From assembly GCA_019347575.1 (NCBI GenBank), contig JAHWKY010000011.1, positions 62,001 to 126,000 on the forward strand: DNA of 64,000 nucleotides. The letters run 5' to 3'. The position numbers were made by a program, and so were the translations under genes. The number at the start of each line of letters is the position of its first letter. Within the stretch, counting starts at the first letter, position 1. The notes under the pieces are model-generated. The model was given only the letters and a program-made list of their open reading frames with translations, was not told the origin of the DNA and ran no database searches. This document shows positions 33,910-43,800 of this stretch, piece by piece. The stretch is from Actinomycetota bacterium (GTDB lineage: Bacteria; Actinomycetota; Nitriliruptoria; Nitriliruptorales; Nitriliruptoraceae).

Positions 33910-34034
33910 GGGGGGTGCCTTCCTCCGGTGCCGGGCCGGGGTAGCAGGAGTGGGAGAAGTTGTCCACATCGAGGCAGGAACTCGGGTTCCCGGTGTCGAA
34001 GTGGAGCACGTGGAAGACGACCCCTCCCCGGTTG

Positions 34035-34052
34035 GGCCGCCCTCGGGCGGCC
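34035..34052 (+). promoter_or_regulatory. Perfect hairpin in the leader of the first surface paralogue
   Basis: GGCCGCCC-TC-GGGCGGCC, 26 bp before the ATG at 34079. May tune translation or stability. The second paralogue has different leader palindromes (37991-38038). Confidence 0.35.
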
Positions 34053-34078
34053 GTCCGATGACGCAACGAGGTGATGTG

Positions 34079-36661
34079 ATGACTACGGCGAACCGACGTG
34101 GAACCGCCGCCCTGATCCTGGCCCTGGTCCTGGGGCTGGCCTTGTACGCGCTTCCGGCGTACGCCGCTGTCCCACGCGGCACGGCGTCGATCACGACGGC
34201 GCGGACGCTTCTCGCCGGCGATACCGGCCAGGACTTCACCCTACAGGTCTGCAATCCCGACCCCGGCGCCGAGAGCCAGACCGTGCACTACGTCAGCGTC
34301 TTCCCTCCGCCGGACATGCTCACGAACCTGTCAGCCAGCGGGCCGTTCGGCTGGAACTCGCAGATCCTGGCCGGCGGTGCCCGGGTGCTGTTCTACGGCG
34401 GGACCTTGCTGCCAGGCCAGTGCGGCAACTTCACCCTGACGGCCGACATCACGCGGCCCGCCACCGACCAAACCCGTGAGTGGGGTGTGTCCGCCAGCAA
34501 CGACGGCATCAGCTTCACCTTCTACGGGCCGGCCACAGAGGGCGCGACCACGACGGTGTTCAAGGTGCTGAAGGTCGTCTCCATCGCCGTGACCGCGCCC
34601 GTCCGTGCCGCCGACGGCACCGTGACGGCAGGGCAGACGGTCACCACGCAGCTCCAGGTCCTCAACCGCTCGTCCAACAACGCCCTCGAGGTGACCCCGA
34701 CGATCAGGGACACGGGCCCGGACGCCACCACCTCCTCGTGCCCGGTCACGACCTTGAACAACGGCCCCGACGCCCAGACGATCACCTGCTCGACGACGTT
34801 CGCCACCGCAGCCGCGGGCGACACCGTCCAGCTCGTCGGCGACGCGACCGCCACTGGTGTGGACGCGTTCGACGCGCAGACGGGCAACATCAGGATCCAG
34901 GCACCGGTGCTGCTGCAGTACGTGACGGGTTCGCTCAACCCCCGCGTGATCGTGCCCAACGGGACGACCGACTGGCAGTTCCGGGCCACGTTCAAGAACC
35001 TCGGGGTCGCGGCCGCGGAGCAGTTGGTCACGAGCGGCAGCCACCTGCGCGTGGGCGGCGCCAGCCTCACCAACCTGCAGTCACCCGAGACCATCCCGCC
35101 CACGCCGAGCTCGGGCGGGGGGTCGGGCGGCACGCAGCTCACGTTCGTGCCGGTGAAGGTCTCCCTGGCGGACGGCACGTACCAGACCGTGTTCCGTGCC
35201 CTCGGTATCGACAGCAACGACCTCCCGATCAGCGTCGACCTGACGCTCGACGAGTTGGTCCTCGACAGTGACGTACCCGCCATCAACAACCTGGCGCTCA
35301 ACCCGCCTGCGTCGCTGGTCAAGGGCGAGGATGCGGCGGCCGGCTCCGGGCGGCCGGTGACCTTCTCGGGCGCCGTCGTGACGAATAGCGGGCCGTGTGC
35401 CGACTGCACCATCACCCAGGCGTTCGTGAACGAGTACGCCCCCGACGGCACGCTGTTCGAGCAGCACGCCCTGCAGACCAGCGGCTCCGGCCGTCAGATC
35501 AGCGTCGACAACTCCGGCAACATCAGCGGCTCCGCGACGCTGACCTACACCGCCCCCAACGACCTGCTCAAGCTGCAGGTGAGGGTGGTGCGGCTGTCGG
35601 TGCTATCAGCCGAGGTGGAGTCGCCGGGGACGCTGCTGGACACCATCGCCCCGCGCTCGGACACCGCCACGACCGTCGGCTTCGCCGGGGACGGCGAGAC
35701 CGACAACACCATCATCCTGCACCTCAGCGAACGCGTCGCGTTCCCGCAGGGGATGTCGCCGGCGGACTGGAACGTGCAGGACAACCTCGTCGCGGACGCC
35801 GTCCTGCAGGACAGCAAGGACATCAACACCAACGATGACGGCACCATCATCGGTGACATCGTCGAGTTGACGCTGCAGAAGGGCCTGGAGGAGGACGAGC
35901 GGCCCGCTCTGCAGTACCAGCCGCCGACGGTGCGACCGCGCGCGTTCGACCGTGTCGACCTGAAGCTCCAGAGCAACCAGATCGTGGCCGCCGACGGCAT
36001 CATCCCGCGGGTGCCGGTGATCGCCACGGTGGCCGGGAAGGCGCTGCAGAACGACACCGAGGACGGCAGCCAGAAGGCGTTCTTCACCAACGACGCGACA
36101 CCGGAGATCCGCATCACGAGCGTGGCCGTCGGCCACGAGGTGACGCTGTACGAAGGCAACGTCGGTGGCGACGTCCTCGCCAGCGGCGAGGTCCAGCAAC
36201 CTCCGCCCGGCCAATCACCGAGCATCACGTTCACGCCCACGTTCACCGAGACGGACCAGCGGCTCACGATCGTGGCGCAAGCCGTCGACCCGGGCCTGAA
36301 CCCGGGAGGTGCGATCAACGAGATCCTCGATCTCGACTTCACCGCTCCGACGATCGTGGGCGCCGCGAAGGGCGACGGGACTGACATCACGGTGTCGCTG
36401 AACGAGCCGGTGACCGTGGGCAGGAACAGCGCGCTCGACTGGACCGTCACCGCCAACGGCGGTCAGGACGCGCTCAACGTCGGCTCCGTCACCGGCAGCT
36501 GGGCCAGCCGGGTCCTGACGATCGACGACTTCCGCTACGACCCGGCCACGACCACCCTCTCGAAGGTCTTCTACGAGTTCTTCGAGGCCGGCGGACCCAG
36601 CGGTGGACGGTACTTCGACCGGGCCGGCAACGCCTTCCCCAACACCGTGTTCAACGCCTGA
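34079..36661 (+). CDS. Large secreted surface protein, paralogue A
   Basis: 860 aa. Signal peptide GTAALILALVLGLALYALPAYA. The body is beta-rich, Gly/Thr/Val-rich with few Lys and six or so Cys in pairs (SSCPVTT, TCSTT; PCADCTIT). Modules around LSERVAFPQGMSPADWNV and LNEPVTVGRNSALDWTVT recall repeated Ig-like domains of SwmB type in S-layer proteins. The C-terminus ends FFEAGGPSGGRYFDRAGN. The protein at 38128 is a full-length paralogue. No anchor or CWB2 repeat. The ATG has GAGG 7 nt upstream. Family unrecognised; a structural surface protein is the likely role. Confidence 0.75.
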   Translation: MTTANRRGTAALILALVLGLALYALPAYAAVPRGTASITTARTLLAGDTGQDFTLQVCNPDPGAESQTVHYVSVFPPPDMLTNLSASGPFGWNSQILAGGARVLFYGGTLLPGQCGNFTLTADITRPATDQTREWGVSASNDGISFTFYGPATEGATTTVFKVLKVVSIAVTAPVRAADGTVTAGQTVTTQLQVLNRSSNNALEVTPTIRDTGPDATTSSCPVTTLNNGPDAQTITCSTTFATAAAGDTVQLVGDATATGVDAFDAQTGNIRIQAPVLLQYVTGSLNPRVIVPNGTTDWQFRATFKNLGVAAAEQLVTSGSHLRVGGASLTNLQSPETIPPTPSSGGGSGGTQLTFVPVKVSLADGTYQTVFRALGIDSNDLPISVDLTLDELVLDSDVPAINNLALNPPASLVKGEDAAAGSGRPVTFSGAVVTNSGPCADCTITQAFVNEYAPDGTLFEQHALQTSGSGRQISVDNSGNISGSATLTYTAPNDLLKLQVRVVRLSVLSAEVESPGTLLDTIAPRSDTATTVGFAGDGETDNTIILHLSERVAFPQGMSPADWNVQDNLVADAVLQDSKDINTNDDGTIIGDIVELTLQKGLEEDERPALQYQPPTVRPRAFDRVDLKLQSNQIVAADGIIPRVPVIATVAGKALQNDTEDGSQKAFFTNDATPEIRITSVAVGHEVTLYEGNVGGDVLASGEVQQPPPGQSPSITFTPTFTETDQRLTIVAQAVDPGLNPGGAINEILDLDFTAPTIVGAAKGDGTDITVSLNEPVTVGRNSALDWTVTANGGQDALNVGSVTGSWASRVLTIDDFRYDPATTTLSKVFYEFFEAGGPSGGRYFDRAGNAFPNTVFNA

Positions 36662-36681
36662 TCCGGACCGCACGACGCGGA

Positions 36682-36709
36682 CGGTGCCGGGGCGCGCGCC
36701 CCGGCACCG
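36682..36709 (+). terminator. Terminator after surface paralogue A
   Basis: CGGTGCCGGGGC-GCGC-GCCCCGGCACCG, a perfect 12-bp stem with a 4-nt loop, 20 bp after the stop codon. Separates paralogue A from the lipoprotein gene, which has its own -10. Confidence 0.7.
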
Positions 36710-36746
36710 CCGCTTCTCGGCGCTGGTCCTGGGTAGCCTCGCCGGC

Positions 36747-37325
36747 GTGATCCAGATCCGCGTCGGTGGGCTGCTGCTGGCTTCGCTGCTGCTGGCATCG
36801 TGCGTGGGCAGCGACCTCGCACCACCGGCGCCGATGTCGCCCTCTCCGACGGGCGCGTCCGCGGCCGCCAGCCTTCTCACCGTCCCGCCGCTGCACCCCA
36901 GCGTCGACGGGTACCCCGAGACAATCGTGCTCCTGCGTAGCCCCGACGGCGACGAGGAGGTCACGTTGCCGGTCAAGGTGGCCGCGACCGCCGAGACCCG
37001 GCGCCACGGGCTCATGGAGGTGCGTGAGCTACCGGCGGGGACGGGCATGCTGTTCGCGTTCCCCGGGGAGCGCGCGGGGGGCTTCTGGATGTTCAACACG
37101 CACGTCGCGCTGGACATCGCCTTCGTCGATGCCGCTGGCCGGATCGGCACGATCCTGGCGATGCAGCCCTGTCCGCAACCGTCCGCCGGGCGCAGCTGCC
37201 CCACCTACGCCCCCGACCACGGCTACACCGCCGCGCTCGAGGTGGCGCAGGGTTGGTTCGCCTCCGTCGGCGTCACCGCCGGGTGGCTCATGGAGGCGGA
37301 CATGAGCGCCGTGTCGGTCGGGTAG
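36747..37325 (+). CDS. DUF192 lipoprotein
   Basis: 192 aa. Lipoprotein signal with lipobox LLAS-Cys around residue 18. DUF192 domain: AETRRHGLMEVRELPAGTGM, FAFPGERAGGFWMFNTHVAL, DIAFVDAAGRI and MQPC, then HGYTAALEVAQGWF. DUF192 proteins are small extracytoplasmic proteins of unclear role. TAGCCT (36734-36739) ends 7 nt before the GTG start, so the mRNA is probably leaderless. A second, more divergent copy follows 9 bp later. Confidence 0.82.
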   Translation: MIQIRVGGLLLASLLLASCVGSDLAPPAPMSPSPTGASAAASLLTVPPLHPSVDGYPETIVLLRSPDGDEEVTLPVKVAATAETRRHGLMEVRELPAGTGMLFAFPGERAGGFWMFNTHVALDIAFVDAAGRIGTILAMQPCPQPSAGRSCPTYAPDHGYTAALEVAQGWFASVGVTAGWLMEADMSAVSVG

Positions 37326-37334
37326 GTTGCGCCG

Positions 37335-37880
37335 GTGCACCGACACGTCGTCGCGGTTCTGGCCACCTCCGTCGCGTTGTTCTCCGCAGCGTGCTCGTCC
37401 GAGGGGCCCGCGCCGGCGCCATCGGCGCAGCCCCTGGGAGACCGTCCCACCGTGGCTGCCGCGACGTCGCTGCCGCCACTCTCGCCCGAGCTCGACGCCC
37501 TGCCACGGTCGGAGGTGACCGTGGTGTCGCTGGAGGGGCCCGAGGCGAGGGTTCCGGTCCGCGTCGCAGCTGGCAGGTCGGCAGCGACCCTGGGTCTTCC
37601 GGGGGTGTCGCAGCTGCCCGACGGCGTTGGTGTCCTCGTCCGCTTCGAGGACCGAGCCGCGCCGTACGCGCCGGAGACCCTCGGGGCGCCGGTGGACGCC
37701 GTGTTCGTGGGTGGGAGCCTCGTCGTCCTCGACGTGCTCGCGGCGGAGCCGTGCGACGGCGACTGCCCGGCACTCGACCCAGGCACGCCGTACGTGGCGG
37801 TGCTCCTGCTCTCGCGGGGGTGGCTCGCCGACAACGGGTTCGTCGAGCCGCTGCGCGTGGTGCTGCCCGACGCGACCTGA
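37335..37880 (+). CDS. Divergent DUF192-like lipoprotein
   Basis: 181 aa. Lipobox FSAAC at about residues 16-20. The layout mirrors the gene before it: a proline-rich linker, a variable first half, then LPDGVGVLVRFEDRAAPY, APVDAVFVGGSLVVLDVLAAEPC and TPYVAVLLLSRGWLADNG, in the place of the DUF192 motifs. The family's Trp/His positions are mostly gone, so it may have a changed role. TAGGTT ends 6 nt before the GTG start, again leaderless-type spacing. Confidence 0.65.
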   Translation: MHRHVVAVLATSVALFSAACSSEGPAPAPSAQPLGDRPTVAAATSLPPLSPELDALPRSEVTVVSLEGPEARVPVRVAAGRSAATLGLPGVSQLPDGVGVLVRFEDRAAPYAPETLGAPVDAVFVGGSLVVLDVLAAEPCDGDCPALDPGTPYVAVLLLSRGWLADNGFVEPLRVVLPDAT

Positions 37881-37990
37881 GCCACCCCGACCGCCAGGTA
37901 CGCCGTACGGCCGGCCGCGTGCGCTGAGCGCTCGCCAGGGCGCCTTGACGTCACCCGACCGGACTAGTCCCCGTTGATGAGGATGAGACG

Positions 37991-38038
37991 GTCGGTCCCG
38001 ACCACGCCACCGAAGCAGGAACGGACGGACCGTCCGTC
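37991..38038 (+). promoter_or_regulatory. Two palindromes in the leader of surface paralogue B
   Basis: GGTCGG-TC-CCGACC (37991-38004) and ACGGACGG-A-CCGTCCGT (38022-38038), 90-135 bp before the ATG. The 247-bp gap holds no gene. They could be hairpins in a long leader or operator sites. Confidence 0.35.
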
Positions 38039-38127
38039 GAAGTACTCACGGTGTAACGCCGGACACGCTCCGGCGCACGTGGGGCCCCTCCGGCGCCAGC
38101 GACCCCCCACGATGAGGTGGACGACAT

Positions 38128-40746
38128 ATGACCGCACGACGCATCCGCAGCACCATCGGCCTCGTGGCGCTCCTCGTGGCTGCCGCGATGGTGGCGACCA
38201 CACTCCCGGCCCTCGCGGCGCCACCTTCCGGGACCGCCCAGATCACCACCGCGCGGACCGTGCTGGCGGGCGAGCTCGGGCACCGCTTCAACGTGCAGGC
38301 CTGCAACCCGACCGCGGGCACCGACTCGCAGCCGGTGTCGTACGTCAGCGTCTTCCCGCCACCGGACATGTTCGTAGCGGGCAGCCTCACGACCCAGCCG
38401 CCCACGGGCTGGAACGCCTCCATCCTGGCTGGCGGCGCGCGCGTGCTGTACTACGGCGGGACGCTGCTCCCAGGGACGTGCGCCACCTTCGGGCTCACCG
38501 CCACCGTCGCCCGTCCCGCGACCGACCAGACGCGCACCTGGGGTGTGTCGGCGTCGGCTGACGGCGTCACCTCCTCCAGCTACGGTCCGTCCTCCGAGGG
38601 CGCCTTGACCGTGACCTTCCCCGTGCTGAAGGTCACCCAGGTCGCCATCGCCGCGCCTGCACGCGCGACCGACAACACCGTCACGGCCGGCCAAACGGCG
38701 CGGGTCAGCCTGAAGGTCATCAACCGCGCGAGCACCGACGTGGTCGGCTCCGCCGCGATCACGGGAGCCAACACCTCGAGCGTCTGCCCCGATCCGCGGA
38801 GCCTGGCCCCCACGCCCGATGTCTCGGCTGGCGACACGCTCCACGAGATCGTGTGCGACACGACCTTCGCGAGCGGCGCCGGCGGAACGACCACGACCCT
38901 CACCGCCGACGTGACGGCCACCGGCGTGAACGCCATCGACGCGGTGACGCCTTCGATCGCCATCCAGCGTGCCGTGGACCTGCAGTTCGTCGCGAACACG
39001 CTCACGCCGCGTGCCGTCAACCCGGACGGAACGACGCCCTACGAGTTCAAGACGACGTTCAAGAACGTCGGTGCCGTCTCGGCGGAGAACCTCGTCGCTG
39101 CCGGCACCGAGATCGTCTTCACGAACGGCGCGACCGTCTTCAGGGCGCGACTGAAGTCGCCTGACGTGGTCCCGCCCACGCCCTCCTCGGGAAGCGGTAG
39201 CGGCGGCACCCAGCTCGTCTTCGAACCCATCACCATCGACGGTGGGGTCGTGCCGGACGGTGCCTACGACGTCGCCGTCGACTTCGGTGGCATCGACACC
39301 AACGATGTCGTCCTCGACGTGACCAAAGCACTTACCAACACGCTCCTGGTCGATCGCCTCGCGCCGATCGTCAACGACCTCCGTCTGCTCCTCCCCGCAT
39401 CCCTGGTCAAGGGCGAGCTGGACGCGGCTGGCTCGGGTCGCTCACTCGGCTTCGACGGTCAGGTCCTCAAGGCTGGCCTGCCCTGCGGCGACTGCACCAT
39501 CACCGCGGCGTCCGTCAAGCAGTACCGGGCGGGGCAGCCGAACGGGGAGATCACGCTCGACTCGAAGCAGATCAAGATCGATGACAGCGGCAAGATCACG
39601 GGATCCATCACGCCCACGTTGGCGGCCGGGACCGACCAGGTCGAGCTCAACGTGACCGTCAAGCACCTGGCGCCGCAGACCACGCTGGCGGTGTCGCCGC
39701 GAGCCCTCGCCGACACGGCCTCTCCCCGGTCCGACTCCGCGGCCACGCTCGGGATCGCAGGTGAGACCAACCGGACCATCGTGGTGTCGCTGTCCGAGCG
39801 CGTCGCCTGGCCAGGCGGACCGAACGCCGCCCAGTGGTCGGTGCAGGACAACGTGGTCTCGGACGTGAAGCTCGGCGACAGCAAGGGCATCGGGGCCAAC
39901 GACGACGGCACGCCCGTCGGCGACACGATCACCTTGACCGTCCAGCGGCCACTGCGCGAGGACGAGACGCCTGGCGTGCAGCACCGTGCGCCTCCGGTGA
40001 GCGAACGTCCCTTCGACCGCGTCGACCTCAAGCTGGCCGAGAACCTGGTGACCGCGGTCGACGGCATCCTGCCAGCGGTTCCGCTCATCGACACGGTGAA
40101 CGGGCGCGCATCCCAGCAGGATCACCCGACCGACACGACCAAGAAGGCGTTCTTCACCAACCAGGAGCAGGTCCGCGTCCGCATCACGCAGGTCGCGGTC
40201 GGTCACCGGGTCGAGCTGTACCGCGACCGCGTGGGCGGCGACCTGCTCGCCCGCGGAGACGTCCAGCAGCCGATGGTGCCAGGCTCCCAGCCGTCCATCA
40301 CGCTCACGGTGACCCTCCCGCGAACTGACGACCGGTTCGCCGTGGTGGCGCGGGCGCTCGACACGACCCTCAACCCCAGCGGGGCCCGGACCGAGATCCT
40401 CGTCCTGGACTTCACGGCTCCCGATCTGGCGGCGGTGACGAAGGGCACGGGCAGCGACGTCGTGGTGACCTTGAGCGAGCCGATCCTCGAGGGCCGTGAC
40501 TCGGCCCTGGACTGGACGGTCACCGGTGGTCCCGATGGTTCCGAGCAGAACGCGTTCAACGTCGGGCAGGTGACCGGCGCCTGGAACACCCGCACCCTGA
40601 CGCTGGACGACTTCCGCTACACGCGGGACGGCACCGTCCTGAACAGCGTCTACTACGACTTCTTCGAGGCCGGCGGACCGGCTGGAGGTCGCTACGTGGA
40701 CCGGGCGGGCAACGTGTTCGGCGACACGGTGCTCGCGGCGGCTTGA
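38128..40746 (+). CDS. Large secreted surface protein, paralogue B
   Basis: 872 aa. Signal peptide IGLVALLVAAAMVATTLPALA. Aligns along its length with the protein at 34079: ITTARTVLAGELG, YVSVFPPPDM, ILAGGARVLYYGGTLLPG, ATDQTRTWGVSAS, VPPTPSSGSGSGGTQL, CGDCTIT, LSERVAWPGGPNAAQW, ALDWTVTGG and the ending DFFEAGGPAGGRYVDRAGN. Divergence is spread evenly, so the duplication is old. GAGGTGG precedes the ATG. No anchoring domain. Probably assembles at the cell surface, perhaps with the CWB2 protein encoded next. Confidence 0.75.
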   Translation: MTARRIRSTIGLVALLVAAAMVATTLPALAAPPSGTAQITTARTVLAGELGHRFNVQACNPTAGTDSQPVSYVSVFPPPDMFVAGSLTTQPPTGWNASILAGGARVLYYGGTLLPGTCATFGLTATVARPATDQTRTWGVSASADGVTSSSYGPSSEGALTVTFPVLKVTQVAIAAPARATDNTVTAGQTARVSLKVINRASTDVVGSAAITGANTSSVCPDPRSLAPTPDVSAGDTLHEIVCDTTFASGAGGTTTTLTADVTATGVNAIDAVTPSIAIQRAVDLQFVANTLTPRAVNPDGTTPYEFKTTFKNVGAVSAENLVAAGTEIVFTNGATVFRARLKSPDVVPPTPSSGSGSGGTQLVFEPITIDGGVVPDGAYDVAVDFGGIDTNDVVLDVTKALTNTLLVDRLAPIVNDLRLLLPASLVKGELDAAGSGRSLGFDGQVLKAGLPCGDCTITAASVKQYRAGQPNGEITLDSKQIKIDDSGKITGSITPTLAAGTDQVELNVTVKHLAPQTTLAVSPRALADTASPRSDSAATLGIAGETNRTIVVSLSERVAWPGGPNAAQWSVQDNVVSDVKLGDSKGIGANDDGTPVGDTITLTVQRPLREDETPGVQHRAPPVSERPFDRVDLKLAENLVTAVDGILPAVPLIDTVNGRASQQDHPTDTTKKAFFTNQEQVRVRITQVAVGHRVELYRDRVGGDLLARGDVQQPMVPGSQPSITLTVTLPRTDDRFAVVARALDTTLNPSGARTEILVLDFTAPDLAAVTKGTGSDVVVTLSEPILEGRDSALDWTVTGGPDGSEQNAFNVGQVTGAWNTRTLTLDDFRYTRDGTVLNSVYYDFFEAGGPAGGRYVDRAGNVFGDTVLAAA

Positions 40747-40765
40747 TCTCCCGAGCCCGCAGCAG

Positions 40766-40788
40766 GGGTCGCCCGGCGAGGGCGACCC
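40766..40788 (+). terminator. Terminator after surface paralogue B
   Basis: GGGTCGCCC-GGCGA-GGGCGACCC followed by TT, 9-bp perfect stem, 20 bp after the stop. Confidence 0.65.
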
Positions 40789-40841
40789 TTCCTGCGTACC
40801 CTCGGAGCCGTGAGGGGGGAGCCCACAGGAGTGCCACGATC

Positions 40842-43800
40842 ATGTCCCACGTGCAGAGCCGAGCCGCCTGGACTCTCGTCCTGGCCGTGGCGCTGCTGCT
40901 CGCGTTCCTCCCGACGACGAGCGCAGCGCTCCCGGTGCTCGGCGCACCGCCCCAGCCCCACATCGAGCCTCCGCCGCGGCACACGGCCGTCCGTCCCGGT
41001 GCGGACCACGGCCGTATCGAGATCAGCGGGACCGCCGACCCCAACGCCACGATCGAGACGGCGTACATCGTCATCGTCGATGAGAACGGCGTCCTCGCTC
41101 GCCGCGACGCCACCGATCGCGTCCTCAACGTCGGTGGTGTCCTCAGCGGCAACTACACGCTCGGCCCGCTCGACGAGGACCAGCAGAGCGCCACTTCGCT
41201 GTACCTCGAGGTCACCACGCGCGCGGGCTCGGCGGCGCCCGAGACGGGCAGGTCCAACTCGATCCCTATCGACATCACCAAGCCGTTCATCACGACCTGG
41301 CGCTTGGTCTCCACCGACCGCATCGAGATCACGTTCAGCGAGCCCGTCGAGGGCCCCAACCAGCCCTCCGACTGGGCCATCGGACCCAGCGGCGAGCGCG
41401 TCTGCCCGTTCGAATCGTCTCGGCCAGCCGCGGTCACCGGTACGGACGCGCGCCGGACCCTGACGCTGGCCGTCCCGGTTGGTGAGGACGCGACCCCGCA
41501 CGTCTGTTACAACTCCGACGTCGAGGCCTACCACGACGGGGCGTTCAACCTCGTCAGCGGGGATTCCGACTTCGCCGACGACGCCATCCCGCCACGCGCC
41601 CCGCGCTTCACCCACATCGATGGCAAGCCTCTCGACAGCAACGGACGCGTGCGGTCGAACGAGCCGACCCCGGACGTGACGCTCGACACGGTGACGCAGG
41701 GCCACACCGTCCACATCTACCTCAACGACGGCAGTCCCGGCTACGAGCCGGAGCATGACCCCGAGGTCGGCGAGGCGGTGGTGACGGGTTCCGGCGGACA
41801 GGTGCTCGTGGAGAACGTGGGCGGGAAACTGCCTGACCGCCGGCTTCCCGAGGGTCACAACCGGTTCTTCGCGCGTGCCGAGGACCCGTCCGGCAACCTG
41901 ACCGAACTGGCGGACATCCGCACTGCCGTGTACGAGCTCGACTCGATCGCGCCGACGGCGCTGGCTGCGGCGGCCACCGCCGAGCGGGTCTTCGTCTCGT
42001 TCAGCGAACCGCTGTTCGGCCCCAACGACGTTTCGCGCTGGTGCGTGTCCACCGGTGCACCGATCACGGACGTGCGTGGAAGCGACGGCAGCGCTCTCCG
42101 CGAGGTCGTCGTCGCGGGACTGACCGAGGGCGACACCATCTCGTACGATCGCTGCGGTGGATCCCCCGATCCGTCCACGCGCTACACGGACGCCGTCGGC
42201 AACCGTCTGGTGCCGTTCACGATCCCTGTGACCGGTGGTCCCGTCGTGCTCATCGACGACGTCAGCGTGAGCGAGGGTGACCAGGGAGACTTCCCGGTCG
42301 CCGAGTTCCGCCTGTCGATCAGCGAGCCACCCGCCGACCATGCTTCGGTCACCTACGCGACGTTCCCGGGTTCGGCGGAAGCCGACGAGGACTACTACTC
42401 GCTGGCAGGGAGTGTCGAGTTCCCGCAGGGCGAGACCGAGGATCGCACCGTCAGCGTGCCGATCAAAGGTGATGTGCTCGACGAGTTCGACGAGACCTTC
42501 GGGGTCGTCATCGAGTCCAAGGATGAGCACGCGAACGTTCTCCCGGGCGCGGATCGCGGCACCGGCACCATCCTCGACGACGATCCCCTGGCAGCGGTGT
42601 CCGTGGGAGACGTGGACGTGGCCGAGGGCGGCTCCGCCCCGATCGAGGTGCGCCTGGACCGCCCGAGCGGCAAGGACGTGACCGTCGGCTGGCGTTCCCG
42701 CTCTGCATCTGCGACGGACGGCCTCGACTTCACGGCTGCAACTGGGGCCGTCACGATCCCGGCCGGCGCGACGAGTGCGGAGGTGTTGGTAGAGGCGCTC
42801 GAGGACACGATGCACGAGGACGACGAAGCCTTCCACCTCGTCCTCGGCAACCCGGTCAACGCCACCATCGGGGACGCCACCGGACGCGTGACGATCCTGG
42901 ACGACGACGCGCCTCCGCTGCTGCGGCTCTCGGACGCCGATGCCGTCGAGCGCGACACCACGCTGACGCAAGCCCGCCCCGTAGCGACGCTCTCTGCCAT
43001 CAGCGGACGCGATGTCGCCTTCGACTGGCTCGACGTGCAAGAGACGGCGACGCGAGGTACCGACTACCGAGCAGCGCCCAGACGGGTCGTCATCCCCGCT
43101 GGCTCGACCAGTGCCGCGGTGAGCATCGACGTGCTCCCCGACACCCTCGTCGAACAGGACGAGACGCTGCGCGTCGAGCTGTCCTCGGTGTCCGGTGCCG
43201 AGGTGGTCGATGGCGTCGCCACCGTGACGATCCTCGACAACGACGGGCCCACCGACAGCGACCGCAACGGGGGCCGCGACCGCACCGAGACCTCCGTCGA
43301 GGTCTCCCGCGACACCTTCCCAGGGACCACCGACAACGTCGTCATCGCACGCGCCGACGCGTACCCCGACGCGCTCGCCGGTGGCCCGCTCGCCGTGGAG
43401 CTGTTGGCGCCGATCCTGCTGACGCCGGGCGACGCGTTGCACCAGGCCGTCCGTCAGGAGATCCAGCGGCTCGATGCGCGCACCGCGTACCTGCTCGGCG
43501 GCGACGAGGCCGTCTCCCCCGCCATCGCGGCGGAGCTGCAGCGCATGGGCCTCGACGTGGTCCGCATCGGCGGCGAGAACCGCTTCGAGACCGCCGCCCT
43601 CATCGCGGCCGAGCTGGGCGGCGCCGACGCGTTCGTGACCGAGGGCATCAACGTCGATCCCAACCGTGGCTGGCCCGACGCGGTGGCGGTTAGCGCCCTC
43701 GCGGCGCACCTGCGCGTCCCGATCCTCCTCACCCGTGCCGGTGACCTCCCCGTCGAGACCGCGACCGCCATCGATGCGCTCGGTGTCGGCGAGGTCACGG

